Positions 46,012-55,900 of a DNA stretch of 64,000 nt are shown piece by piece. The translations under genes were made by a program, and so were the position numbers. Under the pieces are notes generated by a model. The model did not search any database. It was not told the DNA's origin and saw nothing but the letters and a program-made list of their open reading frames with translations. The stretch is from CAYMPH01 sp964529415 (GTDB lineage: Bacteria; Spirochaetota; UBA4802; UBA5550): positions 124,001 through 188,000 of the forward strand of contig CAZGWD010000008.1 in the NCBI GenBank assembly GCA_964529415.1, given 5' to 3'. How positions within the stretch are numbered: position 1 is the first letter of the stretch; each line of letters starts with the position of its first letter.

Positions 46012-48030
46012 ATGAAATCAATGCAGAAAAAATTCACGTTTGTATTGCTTATATTCTCGCTTGTTCCGGTTTTATTATTCGGAATTGTTGAATTTGCGGG
46101 GAATAATTATTTTTTTAAGAAATATATACATGAACAGCTTCTGCTTGTAGCGCACATCAAACAGTCGGCACTTGATGATTATTATAAAGCTGTCAGAAAA
46201 AACAGCGAATCGCTAATCGTAAATTCTTCTTTTAAAAAATTACTTGATGCCTATCAGAAGACAGGCGGAGATGTGAAAGTTCAGCCTGAATATAACACAG
46301 TGTATCAGATGCTGCTGAATTATCAGGAAGCGCATTGGGGCATGTTTCATCATATCATGATTGCAAATACCCAGGGGAAGGTTATCATCAGCCCTCCGCA
46401 TGGCAAGCAGACAAATACACATCTTAATGAGGATGTATCCCACTCATCTTATTTTATTCCTTCACTGAAAGATCCTCAGATAACAGATTTTTTTGATTTC
46501 AGCGAACGCGACCATTATCATCAGCTTTATATGCACCCTGTAAAAAACGAAAGGGGCGATGCAGTTGGCGTGATTGCTTTTGAAATTGAAATCGATCATA
46601 TCAAAGAAATATTAAAAAAAGGATTCGGCAATACCAAGACTCATTTTAATTATATAGCAACACTCAAGGGAAAAGAGGTTATAAAACTAAAAAAGGACAA
46701 GATGACCGAAATCCCGGCAGAAATGCTGGCAGGTACAGGTGCTGCAGGTTTCTATATTTCTGAATATAAAAATAAAGAGAATGTAGATGTCATAAGCGTT
46801 GCTCTTCAGGATAAAGTGTACCCGTGGATAATGGTTGTTGAAACTGATAAAAACGAGCTGTACTCAATATTTATAAAACAGTCTCTTATCTTTTTAGCAG
46901 TGCTTGTTTTGATATTGGCTGCAGTACTGGTATTTGGTTTTATAATCGGAAGGAATATAACAAGGCCGATTGTATCAATGGCAGGTGAAGCATCAAAAAT
47001 TACAGACGGTAACCTCACGGGTACAATAGCTGCATTGTCGGATGACGAGATAGGAAAACTTGCAGTGAATTTTAATGTATTTATCAAAAAGCTCAGGGAT
47101 ATTATTTTTGATATACAGAATATTTCCTCACAGGTTGCAGCGTCATCTTCTGAGCTGTCATCATCTTCAGTCAGCTTTTCCGAGAATGCCCAGTCGCAGG
47201 CTGCGTCAGCAGAGGAAATATCCGCCTCTGCAGAGGAAATATCTGCAGGCATGGATATGATCGCAGATAATGCTGATAAAACAATCAAGGAAATTACTGA
47301 TTTTTTAAATACAATACTTAATCTATCCGGCATCATTCAAAATACAGCATCAGAGGTCAGCGAGTCATCAAACCTGATCAAAACAATGACCAGCCTGACA
47401 CAGTCAGGTGAAGCATCGATTAAGTCGATGAGCCAGTCAATGCAGAGCGTGTATGACAGCTCAAATGATATGATAAATATTATTAAAATAATCCGCGACA
47501 TTTCAGATCAGATCAATCTCCTTTCATTAAACGCGGCAATTGAAGCAGCGCGAGCAGGCGATCAGGGGCGCGGCTTTGCTGTTGTAGCGGATGAAATTTC
47601 CAAACTGGCGGATCAGACAGCCGGAAGTATAAAAGAAATTGATCTGATTATCAAACGCAACAATGAAGAAATTAAAAACGGTATGGAATATATCAGCAGC
47701 TCCTTGTCGTCCATCAGTTCCATTGTTGATGGTATCAGCCAGATAGAAATTCTTATGAACCGTATTCACGGAAATATGGAAAAGCAGGTAATGTCAAACA
47801 CAACTGTAAACGACTCAGCCGAGCTGATAAAGAAAATTGCAGATCAGATCAATAATGCCATTCAGGAACAGAAAATGGCGATAGGCGAAGTTGTAAAAGC
47901 GATTGCCGATATCAATGAAATGACTCAGATCAATGTTTCAGGTTCAGAAGAAATTTCAGGGAGTTCAGAAGAACTTTCCGGTATGGCAGAGCAATTAAAA
48001 ACTAAAGTGGATTTTTTCAAGGTTAACTGA
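46012..48030 (+). CDS. Methyl-accepting chemotaxis protein with Cache-like sensor
   Basis: 672 residues: helix at about 10-30, periplasmic Cache-like domain (about 35-285; YFIPSLKDPQITDFFDFS is typical of dCache), helix at about 288-312, HAMP (about 312-365), signalling domain (370-672). The tip reads NLLSLNAAIEAARAGDQGRGFAVVADEI. Heptad stretch AEEISASAEEISAG carries candidate methylation sites. GGAG lies before the ATG. The neighbouring sensor gene is convergent. Confidence 0.93.
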   Translation: MKSMQKKFTFVLLIFSLVPVLLFGIVEFAGNNYFFKKYIHEQLLLVAHIKQSALDDYYKAVRKNSESLIVNSSFKKLLDAYQKTGGDVKVQPEYNTVYQMLLNYQEAHWGMFHHIMIANTQGKVIISPPHGKQTNTHLNEDVSHSSYFIPSLKDPQITDFFDFSERDHYHQLYMHPVKNERGDAVGVIAFEIEIDHIKEILKKGFGNTKTHFNYIATLKGKEVIKLKKDKMTEIPAEMLAGTGAAGFYISEYKNKENVDVISVALQDKVYPWIMVVETDKNELYSIFIKQSLIFLAVLVLILAAVLVFGFIIGRNITRPIVSMAGEASKITDGNLTGTIAALSDDEIGKLAVNFNVFIKKLRDIIFDIQNISSQVAASSSELSSSSVSFSENAQSQAASAEEISASAEEISAGMDMIADNADKTIKEITDFLNTILNLSGIIQNTASEVSESSNLIKTMTSLTQSGEASIKSMSQSMQSVYDSSNDMINIIKIIRDISDQINLLSLNAAIEAARAGDQGRGFAVVADEISKLADQTAGSIKEIDLIIKRNNEEIKNGMEYISSSLSSISSIVDGISQIEILMNRIHGNMEKQVMSNTTVNDSAELIKKIADQINNAIQEQKMAIGEVVKAIADINEMTQINVSGSEEISGSSEELSGMAEQLKTKVDFFKVN

Positions 48031-48061
48031 AAAAGTCTGAAAAACTCATTGGATTAAACGA

Positions 48062-51000
48062 TTACAATACGTCGAATACAACAAGCGTAAGATCGTCCTC
48101 GAATGTTTTCTTCCCGGAGAATTCAAAAAGATGACCCAGCAGATTTTCACAGAAATTTTCTGCTCGAAAATTTCTGTTGGCAGATATAAATTCCCTGAAG
48201 CTGTCTTCTCCGAACATGTTTTCATCCATGTCAATGCATTCAGTAATTCCGTCTGTAAAAAGGATCAGCCTGTCTCCTGAGAGAAGCTGAAATTCTTTTT
48301 CTTCAATTTTATATTCCCTGAACCAGCCCAGCGGCATGCCTTTTGCATTCAGCTCGAAGAACTCCCCGCTGCTCATCCTGAACACAATGGGAGGCAGATG
48401 GCCTGCATTGCTGAATTTTATTATATTTGTTTTTGTATCTATTCTGCCGAGGAAAGCGGTTACATGGTTGCTGTTTACTGTTGAACGGCAGATTACATCG
48501 TTTATTTGAGAAAGAATGCTGCTTGTGGATTTGCGTTCGGTAACGCTCTCCAGCGACATCTTGGTCATCATTGCAAGAAATGCACCCGGAAGTCCGTGGC
48601 CGGATACATCTGCAATGAAAAGATCAATAAACTGATCACGCAGGGTGTAGTCGTAAAAATCTCCTCCGACTTTATCCATTGGTATATACAGGGCATGGTA
48701 ATTGTATCCTGGCAGCTCGTTGATCTGTTCAGGAAGCAGGCGCTGCTGAAGCTGCCGGGCCACTTCCATCTCCTGTTCAATTTCGGCATTCCTGAGAGAA
48801 ATTTCTTTTTCGTATTCTCTGGTTTTAATTAATGTCCTGATTCTTGCAAGAAGCTCCTTGGAATTGAAAGGCTTTGTCAGGAAATCATCAGCACCATGTT
48901 CAAATCCTTCGAGCTTGTGTGTCATTTCAGCTTTGGCAGTGAGCATTATAACCGGTATATGCCTGTGTCTTGAATCACTCTTGAGAAGCCTGGTCAGCTC
49001 ATGGCCGTCCATAACAGGCATCATTACATCTGTTATTATTAAGTCAGGTGAAATTCTGTCTGCTGCTTCAAGTCCGTCTTTGCCGTTCTCCGCAAGGTGC
49101 ACAATGTAATGTTTTTTCAGCAGATATGACAGAAAATTGCGCATATCCGGATTATCATCAACTATAAGAATAGATGACGTTGCCCTGGTATCCGGCGCAT
49201 GTTCATGAGATTTAAAATCTTCATTTATATCTTCGAGCTTTCCTATACCTTCATCCATGAATGACTTCGCGTCTGTGCTTAGAGAAAGATCATGCATCTC
49301 CCTCATGCCGAAGAAACTCTGATCGCTAATAAGTTCATCCTGATCATTTTCTGATATGAATTCAACAAATTCTATTCCTTCAAAATGCTTTCTTCCCTTA
49401 GGAATGGAAATGGTGAATACTGATCCGTGATCATTTGGATTATCTTTGATATAGCGGCTTGTAACTTTTATTGATCCGCCGTGCATCTCCACCAGTTCTC
49501 TGGCAAGTGCAAGGCCTATGCCTGTACCTTCGTATCTCCTGGTTGCGCTGGTATCTGCCTGGCTGAATCTGTCGAAAATAGAATCAATACTCCGGGACGG
49601 GATTCCTTCACCTGTGTCGCTGAATTCTATGCTGCAGTTCTGATCGTCATGCATTATGCTTAATGAGATGGAGCCCCCATTTCCGGTAAATTTGAGCGAG
49701 TTTGAAAATAGATTCATTATAACTTTATCCATCTTGTCAGGATCAATATAGGCCGGAACTTTTTCAAATGCTGATGAAAAAATAATTTTAATATTTCTGG
49801 ATTCAGCTGCAGAATTAACAGCAGCGATATAATTCCGGAGGAATCCGATCATATCCACTTCGCGGACCTTCATCTTCATGCGGCCTGCTTCGATCTTGGA
49901 AAAATCAAGAAGGTTATTAACAAGCTTCAGCAGCCGCAGGCCGTTGCGGTAAAGATTATCAAAAAAAGCCCTGTTTATCTCCCTGCCGTAATCGCCCTGC
50001 AGCACTGATTCAATCGGAGAGATCATCAGCGTGAGAGGCGTTCGTATTTCATGTGAGATATTTGCGAAGAAACGCGTTTTCTGCTCTTCAAGCTCATTAC
50101 GGGCATCTTCAGCTTTTTTATGAGCAGTAACATCTCTTGAAATTCCGTGGAATTCAAAGGTGCCGCTTCGGAGTTTTATTAATTTTGTTATCTGACCAAG
50201 CCAGCGTGCTGAACCGTCTTTTCTTTTAATAGAAAATTCAATATAGGTTTCTTCCAGATTTTCTTTCAACTGTGTCCGGAAATTATTCATCACAAAATCC
50301 CTGGTCTCGTCAGCCAGCACATCCCTGAAATTCATATTCAGAAGTTCCATTTCAGTATATCCGAGAAGATTTACTCCTGATGGATTTACATATAGAAATT
50401 TCCCTCTGAAATCATTTCTGAAAATACCGTCAGTCGCTTTTTCAACAAAGGTGCGGTATTTTTCCTCGCTTTCCCGCAGGGCTTCTTCAGCTTTTTCACG
50501 GGCTGTAATATCAAGAACCACGCTTCGGAATCCGATGATTTTGCCGGCTGAATTTTTTTTAACACTTACATAATTTTCACCATAGGAGATTTCACCGTCT
50601 TTCCATATAGCCCTCAGAATAAAATTCCCAACCTGGGTAATGCCTGTGAACACTTTCCCGAAATCTGAAAGAATTTTCTGTATGTCCTGCTCGTGCACAA
50701 TCTGACGGAAATTCATGCTCATAAGCTCGTCATGCGAATAACGCGAGTACTCCTGAAAACTTTTATTGAAGAAAGTAAAATTTCCATGCAGATCAACTTC
50801 GAAGTATCCGATTACACCTGCATCAATTATTGAGCTGTATTTTTCTTCGGATAGCGCAAGCTCTTGCGTGCGTTCCTCTACTTTCTGTTCAAGTGTGTTG
50901 GCATAGTCATCAAGGCTTGCCTTTGTCTGACGGATTGTGTCTGCCATCAGATTGAAATTTGACGATACAAATCCGATTTCGTCTCCGAGCTTAACAGGTA

Positions 51001-52657
51001 TCCGTGTGTCAAATTTTCCCTGGCTGATGTCCTGTAATCCGTTTATCAGCCGGTGCAGCGGCATGATTATTATTCCCCTGAAGAAAAGATTAAAACCGAA
51101 AATGATTATTGAAAGAATGATAAACAGTGAATATATGAACATACGCGCTGACGGGTGCATGTATTCCCTGTATGACTCATATGAAAATCCGGTTTCATAA
51201 ACAGTTTTTTTCTGAATGTCCGCATGCAGATATGATATGAACTGATTATTTTCAAAACTCCTGTAATGTCTCTGGTCATGAGCTCCAACAGGTGATAAAA
51301 ATGAAAGAACACCGTTTTTCAGAGGCAGCCCTTCGGACTTTTCTTTTTGAAGATATTCTTCAATGGCAGATTTGAAAGGTTTGAATCTTGAGCCTGTTTT
51401 TTCCAGATACCCGCTTAAAGTATTGCGGAATTGTTCATCCGGCATAGTTTGAATTTTATTGTAGTTATAATGTATGTAGCGCTGGATGTTTAATAGATAT
51501 TTCAGAAGATTTTTTTTCTGATTTTTTTTATTATCAGCAGGGGTCTTTGTAATGTATTCGACAATGGCATTACTGTAGCCTTTAAAACCGGAATGCGTGT
51601 TTTGTAAAAGTATTTTTATTTTATCATTAAACCCGTCTTCACTGATTGTGCTGATATTTTCAAAAATAGACGCATTGAGGTATTCATTTGTAAAACCTGA
51701 AAGATCAATATTGGAGATGCTGTTGTCTTTCAGGTAATTCATTTTAATAGAACCGCTTTCTATCGAATAGGATGCAATGTAGTTTGTGTCGTCTGAGCGT
51801 TTCTCGGCAGAAATGGACATTTCGGCCCGGGACTGATGAATAGCATCAAATGATTTTTCATTATCCTGGAAAGAGTAATAGCTGAAACCCTGCAGTATCA
51901 TCATGACAGTTACCATGATAATGCTGACGATTTTCGCCATAAGAGGAAAGCGGTCCTGGGTATAATTGAGATATGCTATAACCATGAAATACAGGCCTGC
52001 AAGAGAAAAAAGATCCCACAGAACCTGAAATGTTCCGCGCTCAAGAATTCCGTCACGGCTGAGAACATTTGCAAAACTCGGTATGATTGAACCGATCAGA
52101 TATGAAATTCCGATGAACATTATTAAATAGCGGACCCTGCTGCCAATACTGATAATCTTCCAGATGGTTATTGAGGTGAATACTATCAGGTATGCGATTA
52201 TCAGAACGCCGATCGTACTGCTGATTTCATCCGCATTGAAGTCCCAGTGATGTGCGGATATAACGAATATTTTCTGCGCATGGAAAGTTTTAAGGAAAAA
52301 TACAGCAAATACTGTTAATGAAACCGCATATTGAAAAATTAAAAAGATCCGTGCGTACTTGTAGTTAATTTCTTTGTGGATATTAAGCATAAACATATTC
52401 ACATGAGTTAAATGCAGCATGATGAAACCCACGGTTATCCATCTGTGAAATGCAGCATCAGGGTGATAAAAGCCGCTGGCAATGAAATATCCGAAATTAA
52501 AAATTGCAAGATATAGAAAGGCAATTCCGAGATGAAATGTGGGTTTTGATTTGTCTTTTATTGAAAAGAAAATATATGCAAGGAAAATATCAAATGCCGT
52601 AGGAATCAGGGCGCCTACTGTGAAAAAATTAGCATAAAAATAATCTAAAAGATTCAA
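48062..52657 (-). CDS. Giant hybrid sensor kinase - receiver - RsbU phosphatase, paralog 1
   Basis: 1531 residues. A seven-helix N-terminal domain (about 1-245), extracellular region to about 495, a helix, HAMP (about 520-575), two PAS domains (about 605-850; YFEVDLHGN, IFRNDFRG), HisKA (FFANISHEIRTPLTL), HATPase (DTGEGIP, GTGIGLALARELVEMHGG), receiver (VDDNPDMRN, ITDVMMPVMDGH) and PP2C (KVGGDFYDYTL, DVSGHGLPGAF). Ligand sensing would set kinase state and then phosphatase output through the attached receiver. The start is TTG, four bases after a 36-residue leader ORF stop. It is 60-70 percent like the next gene but has two fewer PAS domains. Confidence 0.93.
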   Translation of the reverse strand: MNLLDYFYANFFTVGALIPTAFDIFLAYIFFSIKDKSKPTFHLGIAFLYLAIFNFGYFIASGFYHPDAAFHRWITVGFIMLHLTHVNMFMLNIHKEINYKYARIFLIFQYAVSLTVFAVFFLKTFHAQKIFVISAHHWDFNADEISSTIGVLIIAYLIVFTSITIWKIISIGSRVRYLIMFIGISYLIGSIIPSFANVLSRDGILERGTFQVLWDLFSLAGLYFMVIAYLNYTQDRFPLMAKIVSIIMVTVMMILQGFSYYSFQDNEKSFDAIHQSRAEMSISAEKRSDDTNYIASYSIESGSIKMNYLKDNSISNIDLSGFTNEYLNASIFENISTISEDGFNDKIKILLQNTHSGFKGYSNAIVEYITKTPADNKKNQKKNLLKYLLNIQRYIHYNYNKIQTMPDEQFRNTLSGYLEKTGSRFKPFKSAIEEYLQKEKSEGLPLKNGVLSFLSPVGAHDQRHYRSFENNQFISYLHADIQKKTVYETGFSYESYREYMHPSARMFIYSLFIILSIIIFGFNLFFRGIIIMPLHRLINGLQDISQGKFDTRIPVKLGDEIGFVSSNFNLMADTIRQTKASLDDYANTLEQKVEERTQELALSEEKYSSIIDAGVIGYFEVDLHGNFTFFNKSFQEYSRYSHDELMSMNFRQIVHEQDIQKILSDFGKVFTGITQVGNFILRAIWKDGEISYGENYVSVKKNSAGKIIGFRSVVLDITAREKAEEALRESEEKYRTFVEKATDGIFRNDFRGKFLYVNPSGVNLLGYTEMELLNMNFRDVLADETRDFVMNNFRTQLKENLEETYIEFSIKRKDGSARWLGQITKLIKLRSGTFEFHGISRDVTAHKKAEDARNELEEQKTRFFANISHEIRTPLTLMISPIESVLQGDYGREINRAFFDNLYRNGLRLLKLVNNLLDFSKIEAGRMKMKVREVDMIGFLRNYIAAVNSAAESRNIKIIFSSAFEKVPAYIDPDKMDKVIMNLFSNSLKFTGNGGSISLSIMHDDQNCSIEFSDTGEGIPSRSIDSIFDRFSQADTSATRRYEGTGIGLALARELVEMHGGSIKVTSRYIKDNPNDHGSVFTISIPKGRKHFEGIEFVEFISENDQDELISDQSFFGMREMHDLSLSTDAKSFMDEGIGKLEDINEDFKSHEHAPDTRATSSILIVDDNPDMRNFLSYLLKKHYIVHLAENGKDGLEAADRISPDLIITDVMMPVMDGHELTRLLKSDSRHRHIPVIMLTAKAEMTHKLEGFEHGADDFLTKPFNSKELLARIRTLIKTREYEKEISLRNAEIEQEMEVARQLQQRLLPEQINELPGYNYHALYIPMDKVGGDFYDYTLRDQFIDLFIADVSGHGLPGAFLAMMTKMSLESVTERKSTSSILSQINDVICRSTVNSNHVTAFLGRIDTKTNIIKFSNAGHLPPIVFRMSSGEFFELNAKGMPLGWFREYKIEEKEFQLLSGDRLILFTDGITECIDMDENMFGEDSFREFISANRNFRAENFCENLLGHLFEFSGKKTFEDDLTLVVFDVL

Positions 52658-52660
52658 GGT

Positions 52661-52771
52661 TCAGGATTTCCATTGAAGTGTGTAATGAGATAAACCGGTT
52701 CTGATCTGTTTTCCGATCTCAAGCTCAATAACAGATAATCGAATGAAGAAAATAGAAATGACAGATATCAT
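52661..52771 (-). CDS. 36-residue leader ORF upstream of sensor paralog 1
   Basis: ATG at 52771, TGA at 52661-52663; 37 codons. AGAGG lies five bases upstream of the ATG. The first 15 residues are hydrophobic (MISVISIFFIRLSVI). The stop is 3 nt from the sensor TTG, so coupling is likely. The homologous position upstream of the second sensor holds an ORF of identical length with a similar start (MINIITFFIA), which argues for a real gene. Function unknown. Confidence 0.6.
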   Translation of the reverse strand: MISVISIFFIRLSVIELEIGKQIRTGLSHYTLQWKS

Positions 52772-52847
52772 GAAAACCTCTATTGATGAAACAATATGAC
52801 TTTTAAGCAAATTACTTGTCGGCTTTTTTCAAATACGACACTATCAA

Positions 52848-52874
52848 TCTAATTTTTCAAGAACTTTTTATAAT
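52848..52874 (-). promoter_or_regulatory. 27-bp box shared with the other giant sensor, copy 1
   Basis: 24 of 27 positions match 58513-58539. On the minus strand both contain AAAAAGTT(C/A)TTGAAA(A/T)ATTAGA. It lies 77 nt before the leader ATG. It may be a promoter or regulator site; no clear -10 is seen at a fixed distance. Confidence 0.6.
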
Positions 52875-52979
52875 TAAAAAAGCAAGGTGAAAATCATTTT
52901 TTACTGTGGAAGCTTTTCAAAGCTGAAATGTATTGATATGTATCTGACGGGAGTAAATTTTTTTTGCAGAGTCAGTCAA

Positions 52980-55900
52980 TTACAGTACGTCAAATACAAC
53001 AAGAGTAAGATCGTCATCGAATTTATCGCTTTGTGAAAATTCGCGCAGGTGAGCAAGCAGCAGATTACAGAATTTCTCAGGAGAGTGATCTCTGTTTACA
53101 GTAATGAATTCTTTGAAACGGTCATCGCCGAACAGGTTTTTATCAATGTCCACGCATTCTGTGATCCCATCGGTGAAAAGAATAAGGCGGTCTCCGGATT
53201 CAAGTTGGAATTCTTTCTCTTCGATTTTTATATTGTTGAACCAGCCCAGCGGTTTTCCTTTTGCCATGAGTTCAAAAAATTCGCCGCTTTTTTTACGGTA
53301 TACATACGGAGGCATATGACCTGCATTGCTGAACTTCATCATGTTGTTGTGAGTATCTATTCTGCACAGGAATGCTGTTACATAGTTGCTGTTTACAGTA
53401 GATCGGCAGATTATATCATTTACAAGATACAGTGTCCGGTTTGTCATGTTGCGTTCAGTAACATTTTCAAGTGACATTTTTGTCATCATGGCAAGAAACG
53501 CTCCCGGTAGTCCATGGCCGGAAACATCAGCTATGAACAGATCAATATACTGATCCCTGAGAGTGTAGTCATAAAAATCGCCTCCGACTTTATCCATGGG
53601 TATGTAAAGTGCATGGGTATCATACCCGGAGAGTTCTGTAATCTGTTCAGGCAGAAGCCGTCTCTGCAGAAGGCGCGCCACTTCCATTTCCTGTTCAATT
53701 TCAAAGTTTCTTTGTGAAATTTCTTTTTCATATTCTCTTGTTTTAAGCAGGGTCCTGATTCTTGCAATAAGTTCCTTCGAATTGAAAGGCTTTGTCAGGA
53801 AATCATCAGCGCCGTGTTCAAATCCTTCCAGTTTATGGGCCATTTCCGATTTGGCAGTGAGCATTATAACCGGTATGTGCCTGTGTATATCATCATTTTT
53901 GAGGATGCTGGTCATCTTATGCCCGTCCATTACCGGCATCATGACATCTGTAATAATAATATCGGGTGATATTGTATTTACTGCTTCAAGGCCTTCCTTG
54001 CCGTTTTCTGCGCAATGAACAGTGTAATGTTTTTCCAAAAGAAATGTGAGGAAATCGCGCATGTCGGGATTATCATCTACTATAAGCACTGTTGCTGTAT
54101 CTGCTTTTAACGAAAGTTTCTGACCAGATGAATCATTTTCAACTTCATTTTCTTTTTCATCAATTTTTACAGAATATTTGGATTGTGCCTTACGGCCATC
54201 ATTAAGATCGTGCATTTCCCTCATTCCGTAAAAGCGGTGATCACTGACCGATTCCCCGATATCATCTTCTGTAATAAATTCAACGTTTCCCATCATTTTA
54301 AGATGATCCCGGCCTTTGATAATACTTACGGAAAATACTGATCCGTGATCTTCAGGGCTGTCTTCAAGGTAACGGCTTTTAACTTTTATAGTGCCGCCGT
54401 GCATTTCCACCAGCTCTTTTGCCAGAGCAAGACCGATTCCGGTTCCTTCGTGCTTTCTTGTTGCGCTGGTGTCAGCCTGGCTGAAACGGTCGAATATGGA
54501 TTCAATACTTTGAGAGGGGATTCCTTCTCCGGTATCGCTGAATTCGATATGGCAGAAAATATCATCTTCACGAATGTTAACAGTGATTGACCCGCCGCTT
54601 TCTGTAAATTTAAGCGAATTGGAAAAAAGATTCATGATGACTTTATCCATCTTGTCAGGATCTATGTAAACCGGCATCTGCTCTGCATCCGAATTGAAAA
54701 CAATGCCGAGACCTTTAGATTCTGCTGCAGAATGCACTGCGCTTATATAATTGCGGATGAAGGTTACCAGGTCTATCTCGCGGACCTTCATTTTCATTCG
54801 CCCGGCCTCAATTTTGGAGAAGTCAAGAAGGTTGTTCACCAGTTTCAGCAGCCGCAATCCATTCCGGTACAGATTGTCGAAAAATGCGCTGTCAATTTTT
54901 CCCCCGTAATCTCCCTGTATAACGGATTCAATAGGAGAGATCATAAGAGTAAGCGGAGTTCTTATTTCGTGGGAGATATTTGCAAAAAAACGTGTTTTCT
55001 GATCTTCAAGTTCAAGCCTGGCTTCTTCAGCTTTTTTCCGGTCAGTAACATCGCGGGATATGCCCTGGAATTCGTATTGGTTATCGGATATTTTTTTTAA
55101 TTTTGTTTTCTGTCCAAGCCAGATGATTAGACCGTCTTTCCGGATTACAGGGAATTCAATATAAGTCTCTTCCTGCATTTCTTTAAATTGCTTGCGATAG
55201 TGGTCAATTACAAAATTTTTGTATTCCTCTATAACCATATCTTTGTAATTCATTTTTAAAAGTTCTTCCTCGTTATATCCGAGGAGTTCCTGTCCTGATG
55301 GATTTACATAAAGATAATTTCCTTTTATATCGTTTCTGAAAATTCCGTCAGATGCGTTTTCGACAAAAGCCCTGTATTTTTCCTCGCTGATCCGTAGAGC
55401 CTCCTCGGCTTTTTTTTGTTCAGTAATGTCCATGCCTACGCTGCGGAAGCCAATAATTTCTCCGGCGGTATTTTTTCTTGTGCTTACAAACATTTCTCCA
55501 TATGCGGACTGTTTGTCTTTTCTGGTTATCTGCGTGATGATTATGACTGCAGTTTCACTCTGAAATGCTTTTCCGAATCTGCTTAATATTATATCTGAAT
55601 TTTCCTTTGTAACCAGCTTCCTGAAATTCATGCCTATCTGTTCTTCAGATGAATAGCCTGTAAATTCCAGAAAACTTTTATTACAGAAAGTGATATTGCC
55701 ATGGAGATCCACTTCGAAATATCCGATTATGCCGACATCAAGAACTGTTCTGTATTTTTCTTCACTTTCCTGAAGAGCCGCTTCAGCTTTTTTACGTTCT
55801 GTGATATCGCGTCCGATTCCGCGGAAGCCGATTGGAATTCCTTCTATATTTTTCAAGAGATTTATGGACATTTCCATTGTGCATATGCTGCCGTCTTTCT

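Larger units (their letters stand above)
52658..52979. other. Intergenic region between the two giant sensor genes
   Basis: 322 bp. The left part holds the leader ORF (52661-52771) and a 27-bp box (52848-52874) shared with the region upstream of the other sensor. The remaining bases, to 52979, are AT-rich; no terminator for the second sensor gene is obvious. Confidence 0.6.
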
